A DNA stretch of 51,921 bases from Sphingomonas sp. (GTDB lineage Bacteria > Pseudomonadota > Alphaproteobacteria > Sphingomonadales > Sphingomonadaceae), in assembly GCF_019749955.1 (NCBI RefSeq), contig NZ_JAIEPC010000103.1, positions 1 to 51,921 on the forward strand. The letters are read 5' to 3'. Shown in pieces: positions 32,948-39,897 of the stretch. The notes under the pieces were generated by a model that was not told where the DNA came from, did no database searches, and saw only the letters and a program-made list of their open reading frames with translations. The position numbers were made by a program, and so were the translations under genes. The stretch's first letter is position 1. Each line of letters begins with the position of its first letter.

Positions 32948-34228
32948 CTAGGGCTGGAAACGGCATGGCGTTCCCCGCGGCACCAGGTGAAGGTCGGCAT
33001 AGGCCGCATCGGCGACGCCGCCGGTATTATCGGTATCAGTTGCCAGCGCGATCAGCATCACCTTGCCCGCCGTCGTCCCAAACTGGCTCTGCATGTCCGC
33101 GATCAGGTCGCGGCGCTCGGCGACCCATTTGCCCGCATGCGCATTGCCCGATTGCAGGACGAACATCCGCGCGCGATCGGTAAAGGCATTGGGCAGGATC
33201 GTCCCGACCGGGGCCTTGTTGTCCCACACATAGTTGAGCGCGCCATCGGGCAGCAGCTTGCCGAACCGGGTGCGCCCGAGCGCGAGCTTCATGCGCGTGC
33301 CGAGCGATAGCGTTGATCGCGGCAGCGACAGCCCGACCAGCACGCGCGCGGCCTGATCGTCGCCGCTCTTCTTGTGGATATCCGCGCGGTCGATCACGCC
33401 CGCGACGCGCCAACGCCAGCACAGGATTGGCGTCTGGTCGAGCGCGACATCGACATCGCGGACGAACAATGCCTGGCTGTGATCGGCGTGCGCTTCGATC
33501 GCGGCAACGCCATCCTTGCGTGTCAGGGTGTAGCGCGTCGGCGCGACCTTGGGGTCAATCCGCATCACCGACCAGCCCGACGCCCCCGTCGCAAACCGGC
33601 CCAGCGGCACGCCATCGGCGCCCGCCGCAGGCTCCGCGCGTGCACCATTGACCGAAAGCAGCACCAGCGTCGCGACATAGGGGAACGACGCGAGCACGAT
33701 CAGACCTCGCGACCATCGGCGCCGCGCGGCCCCGAACAGGCGCCACGCCAGAAACAGGCCGAGGATTGCTTCAAAGATCATCACCGGCACGCCGAAATGT
33801 CTGGGATCATAATAGGATAGCGGGGAGATGAACTTCCAGGTCGAAACCGGCCATAGCTGCATATGGGCATCTTCGCGGTGGCACAGGAAATCGATGCAAC
33901 AATGGGCGAGTCCCGCAGCGGCTGCGGCCAGCAGGATGGCCGGCCAACGGGCCGATCGCCATTGCCGCCGCGCCACCAGCGCAGTGACGAGCAGCAACGG
34001 CCAAAGGATGAGGCTGTGCGCGAGCCCATTGATGTGCTGCCACCAGGGCTGAAAATAGTCATGCCCGAATATCTCGCGCCCGCTGTGGCCCATCGTTCGC
34101 AAGGCCGCGACAATGACGAACATCGGCAGATCGGGCGCCATCCCGGCAACGGCGCCAACCGTCATCAGCGTCGCATCGCGCTTGCCGAAAAAATAGGCGC
34201 CGATCAGCGCATGCGTTTGCGTCTGCAT
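32948..34228 (-). CDS. Membrane metal-dependent hydrolase fused to DUF3047
   Basis: A 426-aa fusion. The first 200 residues form a YdjM-type membrane-bound metal-dependent hydrolase with several helices and metal-ligand-like His and Asp residues (THALIGAYFF, GMAPDLP, INGLAHS, LAHCCIDFLCHR). Residues about 220-426 are a DUF3047 domain (LCWRWRVAG, SGDDQAARVLVGLSLP, LNYVWDNKAPVGTI, ERRDLIADMQSQFG), normally a separate exported protein. The fused domain would face the periplasm. No partner is obvious; the gene stands 55 bp from the receptor gene. Confidence 0.75.
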   Translation of the reverse strand: MQTQTHALIGAYFFGKRDATLMTVGAVAGMAPDLPMFVIVAALRTMGHSGREIFGHDYFQPWWQHINGLAHSLILWPLLLVTALVARRQWRSARWPAILLAAAAAGLAHCCIDFLCHREDAHMQLWPVSTWKFISPLSYYDPRHFGVPVMIFEAILGLFLAWRLFGAARRRWSRGLIVLASFPYVATLVLLSVNGARAEPAAGADGVPLGRFATGASGWSVMRIDPKVAPTRYTLTRKDGVAAIEAHADHSQALFVRDVDVALDQTPILCWRWRVAGVIDRADIHKKSGDDQAARVLVGLSLPRSTLSLGTRMKLALGRTRFGKLLPDGALNYVWDNKAPVGTILPNAFTDRARMFVLQSGNAHAGKWVAERRDLIADMQSQFGTTAGKVMLIALATDTDNTGGVADAAYADLHLVPRGTPCRFQP

Positions 34229-34264
34229 GCGCCTAGCCGCGCCGATGGGGCAAAGCGGGGACGG

Positions 34265-35059
34265 TCATCCGGCCTTGTTGAGCTGCCAATTATAATCGAG
34301 AAAGCTGACGCTCAGCTGCCCGGTCTTCGCCTTGGCGGCAGCAGCGGGGCTGAGGCCGAGGCTGTCGGCATAGAGCGCGAAAAAGGCGGGCAGGGTCTTG
34401 GCACCGCGCCAGCCCTTTTCGAAATCACCGCGATACCATTTGAAAATGCTCGATACCGCGACGCCGTCGCCCTGAACGCGGTTGCGCGTGTGATCGCCCA
34501 GAAATCCCTTGGCCGCCGCGTCGAGCTGTGCGTCGAGCGTCGCGCCGCGAAACGCCGCACGCCCCAGCGCCGGACAGCCGATGCTCGCGCAATTGACCGC
34601 AAAATGGATGCGCGGATCATTGTAGCGCCCGCTGCCCCGGATCATCCCATGCTCGATCGCGTCGAGCGAGATCGTTTCGCCGAACAGGCTGATGAACGGT
34701 TTGGCCCATGGCCCCTGAAACAGCGTCCCCAGATCCTTGATCGATTTGACATTGGGATAGGCGGTCAGGATCAGTTCAACGGTCGCCGCATTGTAGACGT
34801 TGATCAGGAAAGCGAGCTGATCAGGCTTCGACCAGCCATCGAACGTCGCCCGGCTGACCTTGCCCGCACCGGCCAGATAGGTCTTCAGCGCGGCCCGGTC
34901 GCGGGCCATGCCGTCATAGCGGACCTGCGACGCGACGCCGCCGCGCACAGCCACGACGTTGCGCTTTAACAGCCCGTCCCAGGCGGCGTGCTCAAAGCCC
35001 TGCGCCTGCGCCGAAACCGGCAACAGCATCAGCAACAACGCGATCATGATTCGACGCAT
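34265..35059 (-). CDS. DUF547-domain protein, exported
   Basis: A 264-aa protein with a clear signal peptide (MRRIMIALLLMLLPVSAQAQ) and a full DUF547 domain: QLAFLINVYNAATVELIL, ISLDAIEHGMIRG, DPRIHFAVNCASIGCPALG and SIFKWYRGDFEKG. The CASIGCP segment with conserved His suggests a papain/transglutaminase-like active site, as proposed for the family. It lies 3 bp after the TVP38-oxidoreductase gene, so the two form an operon. Confidence 0.87.
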   Translation of the reverse strand: MRRIMIALLLMLLPVSAQAQGFEHAAWDGLLKRNVVAVRGGVASQVRYDGMARDRAALKTYLAGAGKVSRATFDGWSKPDQLAFLINVYNAATVELILTAYPNVKSIKDLGTLFQGPWAKPFISLFGETISLDAIEHGMIRGSGRYNDPRIHFAVNCASIGCPALGRAAFRGATLDAQLDAAAKGFLGDHTRNRVQGDGVAVSSIFKWYRGDFEKGWRGAKTLPAFFALYADSLGLSPAAAAKAKTGQLSVSFLDYNWQLNKAG

Positions 35060-35062
35060 CGC

Positions 35063-37216
35063 TTATCCTCTCATCCAGCGGTGATAGCGTTCGAGCCAGC
35101 GCAAAATGCCTTGCGGGGCATGCGCCCGTTTCCATTCGCCCGCGACATATTTGTTGGCCTCGGCCATGGTGGGGTAGGTGTGGATCGTGCCGAGAATTTT
35201 GTTCAGCCCCAGCCCGTGCTTCATCGCCAGCACATATTCGGCGAGCAGGTCGCCGGCATGTTCGCCGACAATCGTCACGCCCAATATCTTGTCCTTGCCC
35301 GGTGGGGTCAGCACCTTGATGAAGCCCGTCGTGGCGCCGTCGGCGATGGCGCGGTCGAGCTCGTGCAGCGGATAGGTCGCGATTTCATAGGCGACGCCCT
35401 TTTCCTTGGCTTCCGATTCGCTCAAGCCAACGCGCGCGACTTCGGGGTCGGTGAAGGTTGCCCAAGGGATCACGCGGTAATCGGCCTTGAACTTGCGGAA
35501 CCGCCCGAACAGCGCGTTGACGGCGGCAAACCACGCCTGATGCGCCGCGACATGGGTGAACTGATACGGCCCGGCGACATCGCCTGCCGCATAGATATTG
35601 GGATAGAGCGTCTGGAGATACTCGTTGGTGATCACGGTCTTGCCCGTCTCGATCCCCAGCGCTTCCAGCCCATAGCCGGTCAGTCGTGCGGTGCGGCCGA
35701 CCGCGACGATCAGATAATCGAAGCCGATCTCGGCCGCCGCGCCGTCCGTCTCGACGACCAGAAACTGGCCATCATCGCGCCGTTCGCAGCGCACCGCGCG
35801 CGTGTTGGTGCGTACATCCATTCCCTCGCCACGGAACCGAGCCTCGATCAGCGTCGAGACGTCCGCATCCTCGCGCGCCATGATTCGCGGCGCCATTTCG
35901 ACCTGGGTGACGTGCGCGCCCAGCCGGGCGAAGCTTTGCGCCAATTCGCAGCCGATCGGCCCGCCACCGAGCACGACGATCCGCCCCGGCAGCGTGTCGA
36001 GCGCGGCGAACCGGTCCCACATCGTGTCGCTGGTGACATAATCGACGCTGTCCAGCCCCGGCAGCGGCGGCACGAAGGGCGAACCACCCGCCGCGATCAC
36101 GATCGATCGCGTCGTCAGCCGCTGCTCACCGCCATCATTGCGCTTGATCGACACCGTCCATGGATCGACGATCGTCGCATAGCCTTCGACAACATCGACC
36201 CCGAGCCCGGTATAGCGCTCAACGCTGTCGTGCGGCTCGATATCGCGGATCACCTGCTGCACCCGCGCCATAACGGCGGGGAAGGGGACGGCCGGCTCGG
36301 CGTCGGCGAGGCCATAATGCCCTGCGTGGCGGGTTTGGTGCGCGAGTTTGGCACTGCGGATCAGCGCCTTGCTCGGCACGCAGCCGAAGTTCAGGCAATC
36401 GCCCCCCATTTTGTGCGCTTCGACGATCGTGACCTTCGCCTTCACGGTCGCCGCGATATAGGCCGAGACCAGCCCGCCCGCGCCCGCGCCGATCACCACC
36501 AAATTGCGGTCATAGCGCTTGGGCCGTGTCCATTTGGCATAGACTTGCCGCGCCTTGACCCAGCCGACGATCGCCCGCGCGATCCACGGAAAGACGCCGA
36601 GCGCGACAAACGACGCGATCAGCCCCGGCGAGGCAATGCCCGCCAGCGAATTGATCTTCGCGAGCTGCGTGCCGGCGTTGACGAACACCAGGGTCCCCGC
36701 GAACATCCCGAGCTGGCTGACGATGTAGAATGTCAGCGCGCGGATCGTCGTCAGCCCCATCAACAGGTTGACGAGGAAGAAAGGGAAGGCGGGGACCAGC
36801 CGCAGCGTGAACAGATAAAAGGCGCCGTCGCGCGCAACGCCCGCATCAATCGCACGCAGCCGATCGCCGAAGCGCGCGCGCACGACATCGCGAAACAGAT
36901 AGCGCGAGGCGAAGAAGGCGAGCGTCGCGCCGATGGACGACGCGAACGACACAATCACCGTGCCGACCACCAGCCCGAACAAGGCGCCCGCCGCCAGCGT
37001 CAGGATCGCCGCCCCAGGCAGCGAGGCACCCGCGACCGCGACATAGATCAGGAAAAACGCCGCAATCACGACGAACGGCGTCTGCCGGTAATAGTCGGCG
37101 AAGTCGGCCTGGCTCGACTTCAAGGCATCAAGCGTCAGATAATGGCCGAGATTGAAATAGAAAAAGGCGCAAATGATGGCCGCGAGCGGGATCAGGATCA
37201 GCAGTCGTTTGAACAT
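35063..37216 (-). CDS. TVP38/TMEM64 membrane domain fused to pyridine-nucleotide disulfide oxidoreductase
   Basis: A 717-aa fusion. Residues about 1-230 form a TVP38/DedA-like membrane domain with VAGASLPGAAILTLAAGALF and RLVPAFPFFLVNLLMGLT. The rest is a mercuric-reductase-like flavoenzyme: FAD site VVIGAGAGGLVSAYIAA, redox disulfide GGDCLNFGCVPSKAL, NAD(P) site VVLGGGPIGCELAQSF, and a dimerisation domain with a HTYPTMAEA motif. N-terminal HMA and C-terminal Cys-Cys mercury motifs are not seen, so the substrate is probably not mercury. Such fusions recur beside DUF547 genes. A GAGGG site precedes the ATG. Confidence 0.9.
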   Translation of the reverse strand: MFKRLLILIPLAAIICAFFYFNLGHYLTLDALKSSQADFADYYRQTPFVVIAAFFLIYVAVAGASLPGAAILTLAAGALFGLVVGTVIVSFASSIGATLAFFASRYLFRDVVRARFGDRLRAIDAGVARDGAFYLFTLRLVPAFPFFLVNLLMGLTTIRALTFYIVSQLGMFAGTLVFVNAGTQLAKINSLAGIASPGLIASFVALGVFPWIARAIVGWVKARQVYAKWTRPKRYDRNLVVIGAGAGGLVSAYIAATVKAKVTIVEAHKMGGDCLNFGCVPSKALIRSAKLAHQTRHAGHYGLADAEPAVPFPAVMARVQQVIRDIEPHDSVERYTGLGVDVVEGYATIVDPWTVSIKRNDGGEQRLTTRSIVIAAGGSPFVPPLPGLDSVDYVTSDTMWDRFAALDTLPGRIVVLGGGPIGCELAQSFARLGAHVTQVEMAPRIMAREDADVSTLIEARFRGEGMDVRTNTRAVRCERRDDGQFLVVETDGAAAEIGFDYLIVAVGRTARLTGYGLEALGIETGKTVITNEYLQTLYPNIYAAGDVAGPYQFTHVAAHQAWFAAVNALFGRFRKFKADYRVIPWATFTDPEVARVGLSESEAKEKGVAYEIATYPLHELDRAIADGATTGFIKVLTPPGKDKILGVTIVGEHAGDLLAEYVLAMKHGLGLNKILGTIHTYPTMAEANKYVAGEWKRAHAPQGILRWLERYHRWMRG

Positions 37217-37355
37217 TTGTCATCCCTCGGTTTCTTCGGGGGTAGCATTGGCGCAAAGCCTGGCCAACGGCTAAACCCCGCACCGCACGATACCGGGCCG
37301 ATAACGGCTTTTCTGCGCCCATCTTGCTGTTTTTCAGCGGCGGGGCCCTGCATAT

Positions 37356-37889
37356 GAACAGCTCGGTGCGCTGGGCCACGAGCATCGCGCGCGCTTCATG
37401 CTGCATGAGCATGGCCTGGTTGGCGATAGAGCGCACCTTCACGAAGCGCAGGCCGGGCCGCGGCAGCGTCTCGTGGATCGCGGCGGCATCGTTGGCATCG
37501 TTTTTCTGGCGCGTGACGAAAGGCTTCACACAGGCCGGCGGGATCAGCTTCACATCATGGCCCGGCGCGATCAGCTCGCGGCCCCAGTGATGCGCCGAAC
37601 CGCTGGCTTCCATGCCGACAAGGCACGGCGGCTGCGCAGCGAAAAACGGCAGGACATCGCGCCGGTGTAGCGCCTTGGCGACAATCACCTTGCCGTCTGA
37701 ATCGACCGCGTGAACCTGAAACACGTGCTTGGCCAGATCGAGGCCGACACGGGTGACAACCGAAACATCGGCGCCTGATTTGCTGATGGGATGGTGCTCC
37801 TTTGGTGGACCGTTCACAGTCACACCGTGGAGATTGGATCACCCCGAATCAAACCCGCAACAGAGCGCCGTCCACACCATCACCGTAAT
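37356..37889 (-). pseudogene. IS110-family transposase, N-terminal fragment (copy 1)
   Basis: The reading frame from about 37823 encodes the DEDD half of an IS110 transposase (VGLDLAKHVFQVHAVD, VGMEASGSAHHWGREL, TRQKNDANDAAAI). Homology stops near AQRTELF; the serine half is missing and unrelated sequence runs on into the oxidoreductase gene. Where copy 2 has the start ATG before SKIAADV, this copy has ATC, so it has also lost its start codon. The left end of the element (38-39 bp shared with copy 2, ending CACCGTAAT) is near 37889. Confidence 0.8.
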
Positions 37890-37980
37890 TCATACAGGCA
37901 CATGGAATTGTCAATTTAGAGGTTTTCGTATCTGTCATCGTAACCCCCCAATTTGTCAATTAAGTGCACTGTCCCCGCAA

Positions 37981-38433
37981 CTACAGCCGTGATACGGGAT
38001 CATACCCGTAATTCGTCACCGTGCCATTGCCGCGCGTGAGGCTGGTCCGACGCCCGAGGTCGTCGTAGCTGTAGCTCGCCAGCTCCGTCGTGCCATTTTC
38101 GCGGACCGCCGTCATGTTGCCGGTGATATCATAGTCATAGGTCGCGTAGAAGCCGTCGCTCCACGTCACCCGCGTGCGCCTGCCCGCCGAATCATATTGC
38201 GAGGCAATCGACCCGATCGTCTGCGCCTCGCTTGTCATCCGACCGAGCGCATCATAGCCGATCGTGCTGGTCACGCCGTCACTTGGGCGAGCGATGGCGG
38301 TTGTTCGGCCAAGCAGATCATAGCTGTAGGCGACCGGCCCGTCCGGTGGTCTAGTCGCCTGGTTGTGCTGTTTGAGAGTCAATCGACCCAGCGCATCATA
38401 GCTATAGCTGATCGTCTGCCCATCGCGTCCGCA
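37981..38433 (-). pseudogene. RHS/YD-repeat protein fragment
   Basis: About 150 codons of tandem YD repeats (AYSYDLLGRTTAIARPSDG, TIGYDALGRMTSEAQT, ASYSYDDLGRRTSLTRGNG, NYGYDPVSRL). There is a stop codon at once after the last repeat and no start or export signal. The upstream end joins the inverted repeat at 38434. RHS proteins are large surface or secreted toxin carriers; this is only a scrap of the core. Confidence 0.85.
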
Positions 38434-38666
38434 GAATACGGGCGCGAAAGGTCACAAAAGTCACGACCATCCCAGGGGGGCAGGCCATCGCGGTGCCGCG
38501 CGGGCGGCGAGTCGGGTTCGATTGTCAAAGAGCGCGCGGCGAGCGTTGCAGAGGTTTTCCGACATTGGAAGGGGGATGGGGCGCGGCTATGGGTTGCGAG
38601 TTCGAGGGCAGGCGCCGCCTCGCCAAGCCACAGCCCAGGCCAGAGTTAGGTATTATGTCCCCAGAA
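38434..38666 (-). repeat. 0.23-kb inverted repeat, arm A
   Basis: The reverse complement of this stretch matches 39357-39590 over its whole length with roughly 95% identity by eye, both starting TTCTGGGGACATAATACC. No intact gene is encoded. The short open frame seen (MPRGRR..., RRRLAKPQPRP) may be the tail of an old transposase. The arms enclose the second IS110 fragment and the low-GC remnants. Confidence 0.85.
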
Positions 38667-38673
38667 TTCATGC

Positions 38674-38968
38674 CGAACCGCTGGCTTCCATCCCGACAAG
38701 GCAAGGCGGCAGCGCAGCGAAGAACGGCAGGACATCGCGCCGACGTAGCGCCTTGGCGACAATCACCTTGCCGCCTGTATCGACTGCATGGACCTGAAAC
38801 ACGTGCTTGGCCAGATCAAGGCCGACACTGGTGACAACCGAAACATCGGCAGCTATTTTGCTCATGTGGATGGTGCTCCTTTGGTGGACCGTTGACAGTC
38901 ACACCGTGGAGATCGGATCACGCCGAATCAAACCCGCAACAGAGCGCCGTCCACACCATCACCGTAAT
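38674..38968 (-). pseudogene. IS110-family element, left-end fragment (copy 2)
   Basis: Carries the same left end as copy 1 (shared sequence up to CACCGTAAT at 38968) and the first 66 codons of the transposase from the ATG at 38863-38865 (MSKIAADVSVVTSVGLDLAK). It is cut off at GMEASGSA, where arm A of the inverted repeat begins. Its insertion truncated the small membrane-protein gene to its right. Confidence 0.82.
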
Positions 38969-39138
38969 CGAGAACTCAAACTTTTGTATAAGCCATGGCC
39001 AACCATGCCGAGGAATAAAAACAATATTACAAGAAGAAGCTGTATGGCTGCGTTCTTTTCGAATGGAACGGAAATTGCAGAAAGTACGCATAGTACGAAT
39101 GAAATCGCAGATGCCGTCCGAATTTCTAACGCTGTCAT
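38959..39138 (-). pseudogene. Small membrane protein, truncated by IS110 copy 2
   Basis: An ATG at 39136-39138 opens a 59-codon frame with two hydrophobic stretches (ISFVLCVLSAISV and IQLLLVILFLFLGMVG). Its stop codon lies inside the IS110 left end, so the native C-terminus is lost. The DNA is visibly AT-richer than the surroundings. It follows a Gly/Ala-rich coding remnant by 9 bp. In RHS loci this arrangement is typical of a toxin tip followed by its immunity gene; here that is only a suggestion. Confidence 0.4.
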
Positions 39139-39147
39139 GTCTCTATC

Positions 39148-39348
39148 CTAATCGCAATACGCAAGACGCCCTATAACTCCTCCAAAAGCGAGAACGGCAC
39201 CAATCCCCCTAGAGGTTGCCCCGAAAGCTGCAAGTACAGGACTAGCTGGTGTTGGCACAAGTGCCAAAATACCTGCTGAGCCTCCGATCACTCCTAATGC
39301 AGAGCCAGCTACAGTTGCTCCAGTTGAGATTGCGCATGCTTGTTGGCG
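39148..39348 (-). pseudogene. Gly/Ala-rich C-terminal coding remnant (possible toxin tip)
   Basis: A 66-codon frame without a start, ending in TAG at 39148-39150. It reads as a hydrophobic glycine-rich peptide (STGATVAGSALGVIGGSAG, AAFGATSRGIGAVLAFGG). Upstream it runs into a stop codon at the edge of inverted-repeat arm B, so its 5' part was removed. It might be the C-terminus of an RHS-carried pore-forming or membrane-active domain; no family is recognised. Confidence 0.35.
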
Positions 39349-39356
39349 TCAGGAGT

Positions 39357-39590
39357 TCTGGGGACATAATACCTAACTCTGCCCTTTGGCCTCGGCTGTG
39401 GCTTGGCGAGGCGGCGCCTGCCCTCGAACTCGCAACCGATAGCCGCGCCCGATCCCCCTTCCAATGTCGGAAAACCTCTGCAACGCTCGCCGCGCGCTCT
39501 TTGACAATCGAACCCGATTCGCCGCCCGCGCGGCACCGCGATGGCCCGACCCCCCTGGGATGGTCGTGACTTTTGTAACCTTTCGCGCCC
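39357..39590 (+). repeat. 0.23-kb inverted repeat, arm B
   Basis: Near-identical inverted copy of 38434-38666. Arm B differs from arm A by scattered substitutions, so the duplication is not brand new. Between this arm and the tRNA remnant (39591-39721) no gene is seen. Confidence 0.85.
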
Positions 39591-39721
39591 GAATCCTGCG
39601 ACCGCGATAGCGATCAGCCCAACGCGCTCACGTCAACAGCTGTGTGATTACCCGGTGCTGACGTGGCACCCCGGTCATGCACCGCTGCTCTCACAAAAAT
39701 CAGTTAAGTGCCTGAAAAATA

Positions 39722-39793
39722 TGGTGGACGCACTTGGGCTCGAACCAAGGACCCGCTGATTAAGAGCCATGATCAGAGGGTCCTAGCGCGTCC
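39722..39793 (-). repeat. tRNA-Lys(CTT) 3'-end remnant, probable attL of the integrative element
   Basis: On the minus strand the last 43 bases (39764-39722) give an anticodon loop with CTCTTAA, a T-arm (CTTGG/CCAAG around TTCGAGC), an acceptor strand TGCGTCC and CCA. There is no D-arm, so a working tRNA is not expected, yet GGACGCG at 39787-39793 can close the acceptor stem. It lies 104 bp from the start of the integrase, the usual place for an attachment site. It is repeated at 1236-1278. Confidence 0.78.
39748..39784. promoter_or_regulatory. Inverted repeat around the anticodon loop (integrase core-type sites)
   Basis: Arms AGGACCC-g-CTGAT and ATCAG-a-GGGTCCT (12 of 13 positions pair) flank an 11-base centre that contains the anticodon. 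Tyrosine integrases bind such paired core sites and cross over between them. The left arm is tRNA sequence and the right arm is element sequence, which fits a recombinant attL. Confidence 0.6.
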
Positions 39794-39874
39794 GCATGTG
39801 TCCAAAAATGGCGGAATTCTGGGATTCAGAGTCCGCATTGTTCTTGAAATGTTCGCCAGTATCCACTACAAAAA

Positions 39875-39889
39875 GCTACCTAAGGTAGC
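39875..39889. promoter_or_regulatory. Perfect 15-bp palindrome before the integrase gene
   Basis: GCTACCTAAGGTAGC, two 7-bp arms with a one-base centre, ends 8 bp before the integrase ATG. It overlaps the place where the ribosome would bind. It could be an operator for autoregulation or an arm-type integrase site. Confidence 0.5.
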
Positions 39890-39897
39890 AGGTACAT

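Noticed and set aside
34988..37357. A 789-codon open frame on the plus strand
   Set aside because: It runs antisense to DUF547 and the oxidoreductase fusion, whose motifs are unmistakable. Its composition is that of a shadow frame.
38480..38666. A small gene in the inverted-repeat arm (starting MPRGRR)
   Set aside because: Present in both arms without a ribosome site and differing at its end. The RRRLAKPQPRP tail may recall a REP-associated tyrosine transposase, but no catalytic motif is present.
39722..39793. A functional tRNA-Lys gene on the minus strand
   Set aside because: The T-arm, anticodon loop and acceptor pairing are there, but there is no D-arm and the region before the anticodon is a long inverted repeat. 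It is a remnant in an attachment site.
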